A stretch of DNA of 64,000 nucleotides, taken from Brucella grignonensis. GTDB lineage: Bacteria; Pseudomonadota; Alphaproteobacteria; Rhizobiales; Rhizobiaceae. The translations under genes and the position numbers were made by a program. Shown in pieces: positions 18,224-27,217 of the stretch (its first letter is position 1; each line of letters begins with the position of its first letter). The DNA is taken from contig NZ_NNRL01000157.1 of the NCBI RefSeq assembly GCF_002252505.1, positions 434,001 through 498,000 of the forward strand, read 5' to 3'. The notes beneath the pieces were generated by a model. That model searched no databases. It saw only the letters and a program-made list of their open reading frames with translations, and had not been told where the DNA came from.

Positions 18224-19000
18224 ATGACAAACCTGCGCGACCAGAACAGTGACATGATCGTCGTCCTGCCACTTGGCGCTCACGAACAACATGGCCCCCA
18301 CTTGCCATTTGAAACAGATACCATCATCGCAGAAGGCATTGTGGCGCGAGTCAACGAAGCCCTGCCAGCTGCTCTCAATGTCAATTTTCTGCCAGCCCAG
18401 CCTATCGGTTATTCTATCGAGCACATGGATACAGAGGGCACACAGACTCTCGCATTTTCGGAAGCTGTCAATCAGTGGATCGGCATGGGTGAGAACCTTC
18501 ATGCAGGCGGCATCCGCAAACTGGTAATGCTCAATGCCCATGGCGGCAACGCACCGCTGATGACCATTGTCGCGACCGAACTGCGCACACGCCTCGACAT
18601 GCTGGCTGTGGCCACAAGCTGGACCCGGTTCGGCCTGCCGGAAGGTCTGATTGCGCCCGATGATAAGGCGCTTGATATTCATGGTGGCTTTATCGAAACA
18701 TCGGTGATGCTGGCCCTGCGCCCCGATCTCGTCGATATGACGAAGGCTGCACACTTCTCCAATGAACAATCCGACTTCGCAAAACAATTCAAGCATTTGC
18801 GCGCCTATGGCCCGCACGCGTTCGGCTGGAAGATGCATGATCTGAATTCGGAAGGCGTTGCGGGTAATGCGAGTGCTGCAACTGCTGAGGCTGGCGAAAA
18901 AATTCTCGCGCACGCTGTTGCAGGCTTTATTGAACTTCTCCATGACGTGGATCAGTTTGACCTTGCACGCTTTGCGCCCAAGCAATTGGCGAGAACGTGA
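18224..19000 (+). CDS. Creatininase-family amidohydrolase
   Basis: A 258-residue protein of the creatininase family. Metal-binding residues are visible in LPLGAHEQHGPHLPFETDTI (Glu, His and Asp), in LNAHGGNAPLM and in DIHGGFIETSVM. Family members hydrolyse cyclic or linear amide bonds, for example creatinine, mycofactocin precursor peptides and the riboflavin/F420 precursor FAPy. Nothing adjacent identifies the substrate. The N-terminus is slightly shorter than usual, beginning just before the first metal-binding strand. It may be controlled by the divergent MarR gene. Confidence 0.85.
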   Translation: MTNLRDQNSDMIVVLPLGAHEQHGPHLPFETDTIIAEGIVARVNEALPAALNVNFLPAQPIGYSIEHMDTEGTQTLAFSEAVNQWIGMGENLHAGGIRKLVMLNAHGGNAPLMTIVATELRTRLDMLAVATSWTRFGLPEGLIAPDDKALDIHGGFIETSVMLALRPDLVDMTKAAHFSNEQSDFAKQFKHLRAYGPHAFGWKMHDLNSEGVAGNASAATAEAGEKILAHAVAGFIELLHDVDQFDLARFAPKQLART

Positions 19001-19009
19001 TTGGAGCCT

Positions 19010-19029
19010 ATGTAATAATATAGCATTGC
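19010..19029 (+). promoter_or_regulatory. Candidate Zur operator upstream of the CobW-type gene
   Basis: The sequence ATGTAATAATATAGCATTGC differs at three positions from the alphaproteobacterial Zur-box form I recall (ATGTTATAATATAACATTTC). It lies about 110 bases upstream of a zinc-type COG0523 gene. The consensus is from memory, so the match should be scored with a motif model. Confidence 0.55.
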
Positions 19030-19137
19030 ATATAGCATTCACGGGCTCCTTCCCTTATATGAATTACCCGATCTGAAGCCTTGATGGCGCATGTTTGTGC
19101 GCGCACCGAAAGGCAGCAACTTCAAGAGGCATGAACA

Positions 19138-20310
19138 ATGAGCCAGGCTGAAGCCCAAACTGAGGACAAGTCGATCAACGACGCTGGCACAGAAGCGGCC
19201 CGCATTCCCGTTACCGTTCTGACCGGATACTTAGGCTCGGGTAAAACGACGCTTCTCAACCGCATCCTCACCGAAAATCACGGCAAGCGTTATGCTGTCA
19301 TCGTCAACGAGTTCGGCGAGATCGGCATCGACAACGATCTGATCGTCGAATCTGACGAAGAAATCTACGAAATGAACAATGGCTGCATCTGCTGCACCGT
19401 GCGCGGAGACTTGATCCGCGTGGTACAAGGCCTGATGCGCCGTCCAGGCCGCTTCGACGCCATCATCGTTGAAACCACTGGGCTTGCCGATCCTGTTCCT
19501 GTTGCGCAGACATTCTTCATGGATGACGATGTGCGCGCCAAGACCGGCCTTGATGCGGTTGTCGCACTCGTTGATGCCAAGCACCTGCCACTGCGCCTCA
19601 AAGACAGCCGCGAAGCTGAAGATCAGATCGCGTTTGCCGACGTGGTTCTGATCAACAAAACCGATCTCGTGACACCGGAAGAACTGGCCGTGGTTGAAGC
19701 GACTGTGCGCGCCATTAATCCACATGCCATCATTCACCGTACTGAACGCGCTTCGATTCCGCTTGAGCGCGTCCTTGATCGCGGTGCGTTCGACTTGAAG
19801 CGCGCGCTCGAGAATGATCCTCACTTCCTCGATCACGATCATCCCGATCATGTGTGCGGACCTGACTGTGATCATGATCACGGGCACGATCATCACCACC
19901 ACCATGATCATGACCACACCTGCGGTCCAGATTGCAACCATGACCATGGGCATGATCACGCGCACGGGCACGGGCACGACCACCATCATCATGACCATGC
20001 ATCACCGATCCATGATGTGACGGTAACATCCGTTTCGCTTCGTGCTGGTGAAATCAATCCGGCCAAGTTCTTCCCTTGGATTCAGAACATCACCCAGACA
20101 CAGGGGCCGAACATTCTGCGTCTCAAGGGTATCATCGCGTTCAAGGACGATCCTGACCGCTACGTGGTTCAGGGCGTTCATATGATCATCGAAGGCGATC
20201 ACCAGCGCGCATGGAAGCCGGAAGAAAAGCATGAAAGCCGTCTCGTCTTCATCGGACGCGAGCTCAATGCAGCCGAACTTAAAGCCGGTTTTGAAAACTG
20301 CCAATCCTAG
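19138..20310 (+). CDS. CobW/COG0523 GTP-binding metallochaperone with His-rich insert
   Basis: A 390-residue G3E-family GTPase. Walker A is [17 protein letters not shown], the family metal site CxCC is in [13 protein letters not shown], Walker B is in [13 protein letters not shown] and the base-specificity NKTD in VLINKTDLV. Residues about 232-288 form an extreme metal-binding insert with 25 His and two CGPDC modules, followed by the C-terminal CobW_C domain. Zinc-responsive members deliver Zn to client proteins under starvation. A Zur-like box lies upstream and a WD40 gene downstream. The stop TAG is the start of a repeat. A cobalamin-type (CobW) role is less likely as no cob genes are present. 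Confidence 0.9.
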   Translation: MSQAEAQTEDKSINDAGTEAARIPVTVLTGYLGSGKTTLLNRILTENHGKRYAVIVNEFGEIGIDNDLIVESDEEIYEMNNGCICCTVRGDLIRVVQGLMRRPGRFDAIIVETTGLADPVPVAQTFFMDDDVRAKTGLDAVVALVDAKHLPLRLKDSREAEDQIAFADVVLINKTDLVTPEELAVVEATVRAINPHAIIHRTERASIPLERVLDRGAFDLKRALENDPHFLDHDHPDHVCGPDCDHDHGHDHHHHHDHDHTCGPDCNHDHGHDHAHGHGHDHHHHDHASPIHDVTVTSVSLRAGEINPAKFFPWIQNITQTQGPNILRLKGIIAFKDDPDRYVVQGVHMIIEGDHQRAWKPEEKHESRLVFIGRELNAAELKAGFENCQS

Positions 20311-20412
20311 AGCATAATTCCTTAAACTTGGATCAGTTTAAGGTAAAATTATGCTCTGATTTTAAAGGGTTAGAGCGACCTTTGGGCGTCCAATAGGACG
20401 CCCGGCGGTCTA
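20308..20412 (+). repeat. Mosaic palindromic repeat (two modules)
   Basis: Module one (20308-20357) pairs AGAGCATAATT, CTTAAACT and AGTTTAAG, AATTATGCTCT. Module two (20371-20412) is the TAGAGCGACCTTTGGGCGTC module also found inside the family C copy at 10643-10684. The repeat sits between the CobW-type and WD40 genes and its first bases are the CobW stop codon. Confidence 0.7.
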
Positions 20413-20442
20413 GTAAACTTGCCAAAGCAAAATTGGACGCTG

Positions 20443-21420
20443 ATGCCTACAGTTGCCCCGCTCGACCTTGATGGTCATTGTCTCTATGCCCGCTTCATCG
20501 GCGGCGTTCCCTTCTTTGCTCTGGCCGATGGAACCATCCATCGGCTGGACAATGGCCACCAAACCAGCACTGCTCATGATGGGCTGCTCAGCGCAACATT
20601 GACTGTTGACGGCAAGGCATTGGTAACCGGCGGGGAAGACGGCCGCGTTTGCCAGACTGCTTCTGACGGAACAGTTACCGAGCTGGCCAAAGTCCCTCGC
20701 AAATGGATGACTGCGGTCGCAAGCGGCCCCGGCGGAACCGTTGGGTTTGCCTCCGGGCGCACGGCGTGGGTTCGCACGTCCAATGGTAAAGTGCAGGAAT
20801 TTTCGCAGGAACGCAGCGTCGAAGGCATAGCCTTTGCACCCAAAGGGCAACGTCTCGCAATCGCGCGCTACAACGGCGCGACCCTGATCTGGACCGGCAC
20901 CGAAGCAAAGCCTGTAGAACTTGAGTGGAAAGGCGCCCATATCGGCGTCATTTTCTCCCCTGACGGCCGCTTCCTGATCACCTCGATGCAGGAAAATGCG
21001 CTGCACGGCTGGCGTCTGGAAGACACCAAGCACATGCGCATGACGGGCTATCCGGCAAAGGTCAAGGATTGGTCCTGGAGCGTTAAAGCCAAGTGGCTGG
21101 CGACCTCCGGTGCACCGGCCGCAATCGTCTGGCCATTTGCTGGCAAGGATGGCCCGATGGGCAAAGCGCCGCTAGAATTGGGGCTTCGTGCTGACAGTAT
21201 GGTAACAGCCGTTGCCTGCCATCCGGTCGAAGACATCACTGCTATTGGCTACAATGACGGCATGGTTCTTCTTGTGCGCTTCTCGGACCAGAAGGAAGTT
21301 CTTCTGCGCCGTCCGGGCAAAGGTGCTATTTCCAGCATGGGCTGGGACGATCAGGGTAGCCGTCTGGCCTTTGGTTCTGAAACAGGTGACTGTGGCGTCA
21401 TCGACATGACAACAGCCTGA
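20443..21420 (+). CDS. WD40-repeat (beta-propeller) protein
   Basis: About 325 residues with recurrent WD40-type blades, for example KALVTGGEDGRVCQTA, RLAIARYNGATLIWT, FSPDGRFLITSMQENALHGW and DDQGSRLAFGSETGDCGVI. No signal peptide or enzyme motif, so probably a cytoplasmic scaffold. It follows the CobW-type gene on the same strand after a repeat-filled gap, and may belong to the same zinc-responsive unit. The ATG at 20443 is preferred; a TTG at 20419 would add eight residues. A strong terminator follows at 21443. Function unknown. Confidence 0.8.
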   Translation: MPTVAPLDLDGHCLYARFIGGVPFFALADGTIHRLDNGHQTSTAHDGLLSATLTVDGKALVTGGEDGRVCQTASDGTVTELAKVPRKWMTAVASGPGGTVGFASGRTAWVRTSNGKVQEFSQERSVEGIAFAPKGQRLAIARYNGATLIWTGTEAKPVELEWKGAHIGVIFSPDGRFLITSMQENALHGWRLEDTKHMRMTGYPAKVKDWSWSVKAKWLATSGAPAAIVWPFAGKDGPMGKAPLELGLRADSMVTAVACHPVEDITAIGYNDGMVLLVRFSDQKEVLLRRPGKGAISSMGWDDQGSRLAFGSETGDCGVIDMTTA

Positions 21421-21442
21421 TAGGTTTGAACAAACTAAAACG

Positions 21443-21466
21443 AAAGGCCCCGGTTGGGGCCTTTTT
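21443..21466. terminator. Bidirectional intrinsic terminator
   Basis: AAAGGCCCC/GGGGCCTTT stem with a GGTT loop and a T run on the plus strand and A-rich (T-run) flank on the minus strand. It separates the WD40 gene from the convergent esterase. Confidence 0.85.
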
Positions 21467-21474
21467 CAATTAAA

Positions 21475-22362
21475 CTATTTCGCTTTCATCGTGACAGTTG
21501 GCCCACCATCTGGCCCGAGCGATGCAACCCACTGGCTAATCGCTGCCGCGTCTTTTTCACCGAGCATATGATCAGCCTCAATTGTGCGGGCATCGACCTT
21601 CGCACCGCCAGAACGCAGCAGGGCCGACAAAGCTGGCGCAAAAGGCGAATAAAGCTTGTCTTCCTGACCCGTAATCGTCAACACGCGGGCTTTGCCAAGA
21701 TTGGCCACCGGCACATTGTCCAGAACCGGCATGGAACGCATCAGAACCGCGCGCTTCACCAGATCGGGGTGCAACATCATGGTTGCAGCCAGCAAATTGG
21801 CACCGTTGGAATAACCGACAAAGGTTGCGTGTGAGAGGTCGAGATCCTTCTCTTCAGCCAGGCGCGTCAGCGATGTCACAAACGCATTGGCCTCAAGCTT
21901 CACGTCCTTCTGGTCAAACTTGACCGGGGTAATGCGCTTGTACCAGCGCGTACCGCCATCCTGCATTACACGACCACGAATACCCAACAGCGTTGCACGT
22001 GGCCATATTTTGGACGCGAGCGGCACGAGGCTTGCTTCATTGCCGCCCGAACCATGCAGAAGGACAATCAGTTCGTTGGAAGCGTTTTCAGGCGTGTAGA
22101 AGCGATAAATGAACCGCTTGCTGCGCGAAAAATTCTGTTCGGGAGTTGTTTCTGCGTCCATCTTCTTATCGCGCATGGTTACGCCCTCACCAAGCTGGGG
22201 AGTGCCTGTTTCATCTTTCATTGAGGCAGAAATGCCGTTCAACGCCATGCCCTGAGCCTTGCTCATAACCTTTACAGGCGTGGGCTGGCCTTCCGCAAAT
22301 GCGGTGCCTGTTGTTGCTGCGAGCGCCATCATAATGGCAGCTATAAACGTCTTCTTTACCAT
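21475..22362 (-). CDS. Secreted alpha/beta-hydrolase (phospholipase/carboxylesterase family)
   Basis: A 295-residue protein with a cleavable signal peptide (basic start MVKKTF, hydrophobic core, then GTAFAEGQ near residue 25). The hydrolase domain shows LLHGSGGNEASLVPLA (oxyanion loop), FVGYSNGANLLAATM (nucleophile Ser), an Asp-containing GQEDKLYSPFAP and a late ADHMLGEKD (catalytic His). This matches the COG0400 esterase/phospholipase group. Predicted to act in the periplasm on carboxylic esters. About 60 residues after the signal peptide do not belong to the hydrolase core and look disordered. A single gene convergent with the WD40 gene. Confidence 0.85.
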   Translation of the reverse strand: MVKKTFIAAIMMALAATTGTAFAEGQPTPVKVMSKAQGMALNGISASMKDETGTPQLGEGVTMRDKKMDAETTPEQNFSRSKRFIYRFYTPENASNELIVLLHGSGGNEASLVPLASKIWPRATLLGIRGRVMQDGGTRWYKRITPVKFDQKDVKLEANAFVTSLTRLAEEKDLDLSHATFVGYSNGANLLAATMMLHPDLVKRAVLMRSMPVLDNVPVANLGKARVLTITGQEDKLYSPFAPALSALLRSGGAKVDARTIEADHMLGEKDAAAISQWVASLGPDGGPTVTMKAK

Positions 22363-22644
22363 AAGCTCAACTTGCCACTGATATGTTAACGAAGGTTTTA
22401 AGGCAGCTCCACGCGGGTTCTCTACGACCCCTGCCGGCTCGATGAATGTAAGGCTCTTAACAGCAGAGTTTTAGCGAAAATGTGGCAGATCACACGAATA
22501 ATTACGCCCTGTTACAATTCCGTTACAGCACCTCAAATCCCATCAACAAAGCGTGAGCTAGAAAAAGAACAGCAAATTATTCATGATTTCGACGCCTTTG
22601 GGCGGAGAATTAAGCTATGATTATGACGAACGGATTTCAGAACG

Positions 22645-23604
22645 ATGATCAATATTAAATTTAGCCGCTTCTCGCCTGCCCGACTGACGGACGATCAGGT
22701 AACGCCGCGTGCGTTCTATCTCAAGCGTCGCGAATTTATGGTCGGGCTTGGCGCGCTGGCAGCAACCGGAATGGCCTCTGGCGCATTTGCAGACCCCCTT
22801 GCCGCCAAAGCCTCGTCCTATAAGGTCGATGAAAAGCTCACGCCCAAGGAAGCTGTTACGACCTACAATAATTTTTACGAGTTCGGCACCGACAAGAGCG
22901 ATCCAGCTGCCAATTCGGGTGATTTCAAACCTTTACCATGGCGCTTGACGGTTGACGGTCTTGTGAAACAGCCGAAGGAATTCGACATTCAGGATCTGAT
23001 CGCCAAAATGCCGCTCGAAGAACGCGTCTACAGGATGCGTTGCGTTGAGGCATGGTCGATGGTCATACCGTGGATCGGCTTTCCGCTGGCAAGCCTGCTT
23101 TCTCAAGTCGAACCGCTCGGCTCCGCAAAATATATCGCCTTTACCGGCGTTGTCCGCCCCGAAGAAATGCCGGGACAAAAGGGACTGTTCCAGGTTCTCG
23201 ACTGGCCCTATGTCGAAGGCCTGCGTCTGGACGAGGCGATGCACCCGCTGACGATTCTCTCGGTTGGTCTTTATGGTGAAACGCTCCCTAACGCCAATGG
23301 CGCGCCCATCCGGCTTGTTGTTCCATGGAAGTATGGCTTCAAGGGTATCAAATCGATCACCAAGATCAGCTTCGTCGAGAAACAGCCACCAACATCATGG
23401 CAGCGGCAAGCCGCCAATGAGTATGGCTTCTATGCAAATGTGAACCCGGCAGTCGATCATCCACGCTGGAGTCAGGCCACTGAGCGCAGGATCGGTGAAG
23501 GCAACTTCTTCGGTTCCAGCCGCCGCCCTACCCTGCCCTTCAACGGCTATGCTGAGGAAGTGGCATCGCTCTATGCTGGCATGGACCTGCAGAAGAATTA
23601 CTGA
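22645..23604 (+). CDS. msrP: Protein-methionine-sulfoxide reductase catalytic subunit MsrP
   Basis: A 319-residue molybdopterin oxidoreductase of the sulfite-oxidase fold (YedY). A twin-arginine signal ([16 protein letters not shown]) lies at residues about 28-45. The Mo-ligating Cys is in [15 protein letters not shown], and the family blocks [20 protein letters not shown] and [13 protein letters not shown] are intact. It repairs oxidised Met in periplasmic proteins, receiving electrons from the MsrQ haem protein encoded directly downstream. The start at 22645 leaves a roughly 28-residue n-region before the twin Arg, which is common in this family. Confidence 0.96.
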   Translation: MINIKFSRFSPARLTDDQVTPRAFYLKRREFMVGLGALAATGMASGAFADPLAAKASSYKVDEKLTPKEAVTTYNNFYEFGTDKSDPAANSGDFKPLPWRLTVDGLVKQPKEFDIQDLIAKMPLEERVYRMRCVEAWSMVIPWIGFPLASLLSQVEPLGSAKYIAFTGVVRPEEMPGQKGLFQVLDWPYVEGLRLDEAMHPLTILSVGLYGETLPNANGAPIRLVVPWKYGFKGIKSITKISFVEKQPPTSWQRQAANEYGFYANVNPAVDHPRWSQATERRIGEGNFFGSSRRPTLPFNGYAEEVASLYAGMDLQKNY

Positions 23605-23605
23605 A

Positions 23606-24283
23606 ATGACCGTTGCAGCCACGATACAAACCAAAAAGTCCAACCGTCAAACCCAGTTCAAACCAGGCTGGTGGAAGGTGTGGGCACTTTATGCAATCGG
23701 CTTCGTTCCCGCCTTATGGGCGTTTTATCTCGGTGCCACCGACCAGCTCGGCGCAGACCCCGTCAAAAGCTTTGAACATACGCTCGGCCTTTGGGCTCTA
23801 CGCTTCCTTATCCTGACATTGCTCGTAACACCGATCCGCGATGTCACTGGCATCAGCCTGCTCCGTTATCGGCGCGCCTTTGGCCTTCTCGCATTCTATT
23901 ATGTATTGATGCATTTTACTGTTTATATGGTGCTGGATCAGGCACTCAGCATCCCGGCTGTCGTTGCAGATATCGTCCGCAGACCATTCATAACCATAGG
24001 CATGATCAGTCTGGCGCTTCTGGTTCCGTTGGCGCTGACTTCCAACAACTGGTCCATTCGCAAACTCGGTCGACGCTGGGTCACGCTGCACAAGCTTGTC
24101 TATATTGCCATTGCTGGTGGCGCGATACATTTTCTAATGTCTGTTAAAAGCTGGCCCGCCGAACCAGTAATCTATGCAGCCATTGTAGCGGTGCTGCTTT
24201 TGTGGCGCGTTGCACGCCCATTTGCAAAAAGAAACAAACAAGTAAAACGCCCGCGTGAAACTGCTGTAATACTCAAGAAATAA
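23606..24283 (+). CDS. msrQ: Haem-binding membrane subunit MsrQ
   Basis: A 225-residue protein with about six transmembrane helices of the ferric-reductase-like domain. Candidate haem-ligand His residues are in KSFEHTLGLWALRF, YYVLMHFTVYM and WVTLHKLVYIAIAGGAIHFLM. It transfers electrons from the quinone pool or flavin reductase to MsrP. The ATG starts one base after the msrP stop, so the two are translationally coupled. A basic cytoplasmic tail ends the protein. Confidence 0.95.
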   Translation: MTVAATIQTKKSNRQTQFKPGWWKVWALYAIGFVPALWAFYLGATDQLGADPVKSFEHTLGLWALRFLILTLLVTPIRDVTGISLLRYRRAFGLLAFYYVLMHFTVYMVLDQALSIPAVVADIVRRPFITIGMISLALLVPLALTSNNWSIRKLGRRWVTLHKLVYIAIAGGAIHFLMSVKSWPAEPVIYAAIVAVLLLWRVARPFAKRNKQVKRPRETAVILKK

Positions 24284-24327
24284 TATACGCTCTTCTTATT
24301 TTTATAAAGTCTAATCTATTAGATAAA

Positions 24328-24351
24328 TCGCCTCTCCTGCAGGATAGGCGA
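24328..24351. repeat. 24-bp near-perfect palindrome
   Basis: TCGCCT, one base, TCCTGCAGGA, one base, AGGCGA. The only asymmetry is the single-base pair flanking the core. It lies 45 bases after msrQ and 70 bases before the DUF4105 gene, with no T run, so it could be an operator or a weak terminator. Confidence 0.7.
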
Positions 24352-24420
24352 TGACATTCCCATGCAAATCATGTCAGTATCGCCACAACTTCGGCAAATG
24401 AAGCGCCAGGCGAATACGGG

Positions 24421-25422
24421 ATGTCCATGTCTTCTATATTGAAATCAAGAGCCGTCCGCATCATAGGCAAACTGGTCTTCATTTTATTCGTTATCTTCTT
24501 TGCAACCTGGGCCAGTTTCGCGATGTGGTTCCAGCTCCCCTTTGGCACTGCCGTGCGCGGCTCGATCATCGCAGCCTGGCTCTTCATCGCAATTTGGGTA
24601 ATAGCAGGAGAGCGCCAGTTCTTTTGTATGCGCAAGCGGCTCTTCTTCTGTCTGCTTGCGCTTATCTTCCTTGGCTGGTGGGCGACCATCCGCCCTTCAC
24701 TTGATCGCATATGGGCTCCCGAAGTCGCACGCACCGTCACGGGCAAGGTGGATGGCGATCAGGTCACTCTTTTCAACGTCCGGGATTTCGACTGGCGCAC
24801 GCCAGAGGACTTCACGCCAGTCTGGAAAGACGAAACCTACGACCTCAGCAAGATAAACTCAGTCGATGTCTATCTGTCCTATTGGACGGGACCGGCAATT
24901 GCCCACACGCTTTTGTCCTTCGGTTTTGAAGATGGGCGGCATGTCGTCTTTTCCGGTGAGATCCGCAAGGAACATCACGAAGTCTATTCCGCGATCGGCG
25001 GCTTCTTCCGTGAATTCGAGCTGGCTATGATTGCAGCTGAAGAACGTGACATCGTTTTCCTGCGCACCAATGTGCGGAAAGAAGATGTCTATCGCTACCG
25101 CGTGAACCTGCCTCCGGCAGGTGCGCGCGAATTGTTTCTCTCTTATGTCGAAATGGGAAACGAACTGGCGTCTGAGGCCAAATTCTATAATACGCTGAGC
25201 GCCAATTGCACGACGATCATTTTCACAATGGCGCGCGTGCTCGACCCAACATTCCCCTTCGATTACCGCATTCTCTTGTCCGGCTACCTGCCAGGCTATC
25301 TCTATGACCATGGCTGGCTTGAAAATAACGGCACACTTGAAGAGATAGAGAAGCGTGCATCCATCGACGAAAAAGCACAAGCGGGTGGTCGCGAAGGCTA
25401 TTCGGAACGGATACGCAAATAA
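24421..25422 (+). CDS. DUF4105 (Lnb N-terminal-like) membrane protein
   Basis: A 333-residue protein. Three hydrophobic segments lie in the first 85 residues, then a soluble domain, probably periplasmic. The DUF4105 signature is visible: WTGPAIAHTLLSFGFEDGRH with a His, GEIRKEHHEVYSA, and NTLSANCTTIIF with a Cys that aligns with the proposed catalytic residue of papain-like/NlpC-type relatives. Substrate unknown; a role in lipid or envelope processing is possible. An in-frame ATG also occurs at 24427. The gene is followed at once by a terminator. Confidence 0.78.
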   Translation: MSMSSILKSRAVRIIGKLVFILFVIFFATWASFAMWFQLPFGTAVRGSIIAAWLFIAIWVIAGERQFFCMRKRLFFCLLALIFLGWWATIRPSLDRIWAPEVARTVTGKVDGDQVTLFNVRDFDWRTPEDFTPVWKDETYDLSKINSVDVYLSYWTGPAIAHTLLSFGFEDGRHVVFSGEIRKEHHEVYSAIGGFFREFELAMIAAEERDIVFLRTNVRKEDVYRYRVNLPPAGARELFLSYVEMGNELASEAKFYNTLSANCTTIIFTMARVLDPTFPFDYRILLSGYLPGYLYDHGWLENNGTLEEIEKRASIDEKAQAGGREGYSERIRK

Positions 25423-25446
25423 AAAACCCCGCTTGCGCGGGGTTTT
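25423..25446. terminator. Bidirectional intrinsic terminator
   Basis: AAAACCCCGC/GCGGGGTTTT stem with a TTGC loop, immediately after the DUF4105 stop codon and 20 bases from the convergent ridA-type stop. Confidence 0.88.
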
Positions 25447-25466
25447 CAATCGGCAATTACAAAGAA

Positions 25467-25811
25467 TTAGATCGCAGCAGTAATGATGATCTCGACTTTG
25501 TAGTCAGGGGTCGCGAGTGCTGCTTCCCCGGTCGCACGCGCTGGTGTGTTGGCCTTGTCGACCCAGCTGTCCCAGACTGCGTTCATTTCAGCGAAGTCTT
25601 TCATGTCTGCGAGCCAGATGATGGCCTGCAGGATCTTCGACTTGTCAGAACCAGCGGCCGCGAGAAGACGATCAACTTCAACCAGAACAGCCTTGGTCTG
25701 ATCGGTTACGCTTGCGCCCGGAGCACCAACCTGGCCAGCGAGATAAACGGTATTGCCGTGAACAACGGCCTGGCTCATACGTGGTCCGACTTCGATACGA
25801 CGGATGCTCAT
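25467..25811 (-). CDS. RidA/YjgF-family protein
   Basis: A 114-residue Rid-family protein. It starts MSIRRIEVGPRMSQAVVHG and has VYLAGQVG, the trimer-interface Asn/Asp loop around WLADMKDFAEMNAVWDSWV, and the Arg of ARATGEAALA that contacts the imine carboxylate in RidA. It probably deaminates reactive enamine/imine intermediates from PLP enzymes, although this branch (Rid group with 'GEAALA') is not the canonical RidA. A single gene transcribed towards the shared terminator. Confidence 0.88.
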   Translation of the reverse strand: MSIRRIEVGPRMSQAVVHGNTVYLAGQVGAPGASVTDQTKAVLVEVDRLLAAAGSDKSKILQAIIWLADMKDFAEMNAVWDSWVDKANTPARATGEAALATPDYKVEIIITAAI

Positions 25812-26013
25812 GGTGAACTCCTCTCATGACTGCTGCGGAAATGGTCCCGCTTTTTGAAAATGTTGCGCATCCTTATTAAAGCCCCTGCCCGCTTTGGCAA
25901 TGCCTGATCGCAGTATCAAACACGCAATTCCATCGAAAATGCCCGCAACATCCCTCACACTCGCCTACAATAAAGTGCAGTGCTATGATCACCCTGAATG
26001 GGATGGAGCCACC

Positions 26014-26424
26014 ATGACCAAAGACAACACAGTGAAGGCGGATGAAGACAAAAACCCCTCGCAATTGATCGATGCACGGATCAGGGAACTTTCAGACTGG
26101 CGTGGCGAAACGCTTGCAAAGGTCAGAACCATCATCAGACAGGCCGATCCGGAGATCATTGAAGAGTGGAAGTGGCGCGGTGTGCCGGTCTGGTCACACA
26201 CAGGTATTATCTGTACGGGCGAGACTTATAAAAGTGTCGTCAAGCTGACCTTCGCCAAAGGTGCATCCCTTGCGGACCCATCCACTCTCTTTAACTCAAG
26301 CCTCGAAGGCAATATGCGACGAGCAATCGACATCCGCGAAGGCGAAGCCATCAATGAAGATGCGTTGAAAGTGCTCGTCCGCGCAGCTATCGCGCTCAAC
26401 AAGGCGAAACCACCCCGTCGTTAG
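26014..26424 (+). CDS. DUF1801 (YdhG-like) domain protein
   Basis: A 136-residue protein of the YdhG/DUF1801 group. Typical features are IIRQADPEIIEEWKWRGVPVW, GIICTGETYKSVVKLTFAKG and the basic C-terminus ALNKAKPPRR. It is structurally related to frataxin-like/iron-binding folds, but biochemical function is not established. The start at 26014 is supported by GGAG six bases upstream; an in-frame start at 25894 has none. It precedes the rpmH promoter region. Confidence 0.8.
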   Translation: MTKDNTVKADEDKNPSQLIDARIRELSDWRGETLAKVRTIIRQADPEIIEEWKWRGVPVWSHTGIICTGETYKSVVKLTFAKGASLADPSTLFNSSLEGNMRRAIDIREGEAINEDALKVLVRAAIALNKAKPPRR

Positions 26425-26471
26425 TGATGTTTGGCTTGATCACATGTTTGCTTGGAATGCCCGTGTGGGAA

Positions 26472-26500
26472 TTGACTCTTGATGCCCCTGCTCTTATAAG
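26472..26500 (+). promoter_or_regulatory. Sigma-70-type promoter for rpmH-rnpA
   Basis: TTGACT (26472-26477), a 17-base spacer and TATAAG (26495-26500) lie about 120 bases upstream of rpmH. Confidence 0.7.
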
Positions 26501-26621
26501 CCGCACCACGTTCGCCCGCACGGGTCTACGGATAGTTTGTGCTGTCCGATCCGCGAGGGAATGAACTAGCTCCTGTTCAAAGACAGAACCAAGAAGGGCC
26601 GCACACCGCGGTATTAAATAA

Positions 26622-26756
26622 ATGAAGCGCACTTTTCAGCCATCAAACATCGTCCGTAAGCGTCGTCACGGTTTCCGTGCACGCATGGCAACTGCCGGCG
26701 GTCGCAAGGTTCTTGCTGCTCGCCGTTCGCGCGGTCGCAAGCGGCTTTCCGCTTAA
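26622..26756 (+). CDS. rpmH: Ribosomal protein bL34
   Basis: A 44-residue, very basic protein. It starts [20 protein letters not shown] and ends [11 protein letters not shown], the universal L34 sequence. It is a structural component of the large ribosomal subunit. It is the first gene of the conserved rpmH-rnpA-yidC-engB cluster and is preceded by a strong promoter. Confidence 0.98.
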   Translation: MKRTFQPSNIVRKRRHGFRARMATAGGRKVLAARRSRGRKRLSA

Positions 26757-26791
26757 TCTTTTCCCGCGCGAGCAGCGCGGTGAATAAAGAT

Positions 26792-27217
26792 ATGAAAAAG
26801 CAGAAACAAATACTCCGCCTTCGCAAGAGAGCGGAGTTTTTGTCTGTAAGGAATGGTGAAAAACGGCGTGGTCCACTGTTTCTTCTGGAAGTCCGGAAAC
26901 GGTCCGAAGAAGAATCTGAAGCTGCCAAAATCGGCGAAAAACCCCGCGCAGGCTTCACTGTCACCAAGAAAAACGGCAATGCAGTGATACGGAATCGTAT
27001 CCGACGCAGGTTGCGAGAAGCGGTTCGTTGTCACGTGGGGCGTGACATGGCGGCTTCGACAGACTATGTGATCGTAGCACGCGAGCAGGCACTCACTGCG
27101 CCCTTTTCGCAACTGACCGCAGAACTCTCCAAACGCTTAAAAGCTACGGATGGGCGGCGGGACGAAAAGAAACGCCGAACGGAAAGACCGGAATCAGGAC
27201 CCGTCAATGGAAAATAA
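26792..27217 (+). CDS. rnpA: Ribonuclease P protein component
   Basis: A 141-residue basic protein. The N-terminal [11 protein letters not shown], the central [20 protein letters not shown] (RNR signature that binds RNase P RNA) and VIVAREQA are diagnostic. It assists the catalytic RNA in tRNA 5' maturation. I chose the ATG at 26792, which gives the usual [12 protein letters not shown] start; a GTG at 26780 is possible. The last 11 bases overlap the start of yidC, suggesting coupling. It has a longer Arg/Lys-rich C-terminal tail than enterobacterial RnpA. Confidence 0.95.
   Translation: MKKQKQILRLRKRAEFLSVRNGEKRRGPLFLLEVRKRSEEESEAAKIGEKPRAGFTVTKKNGNAVIRNRIRRRLREAVRCHVGRDMAASTDYVIVAREQALTAPFSQLTAELSKRLKATDGRRDEKKRRTERPESGPVNGK

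Noticed and set aside
18143-19042. A 299-codon minus-strand frame over the creatininase-family gene
   Set aside because: The plus-strand gene has the conserved metal-binding motifs; the opposite frame has none.
19231-19998. Met/Val-rich minus-strand frame opposite the His-rich CobW insert
   Set aside because: Complement of the CAC/CAT-rich His codons gives a repetitive MVMMMVV pattern; not a protein.
26425-26621. Possible replication origin near rpmH-rnpA-yidC
   Set aside because: No DnaA-box cluster or dnaA/dnaN/hemE/parAB genes seen; the conserved rpmH cluster alone does not mark the origin in alphaproteobacteria.
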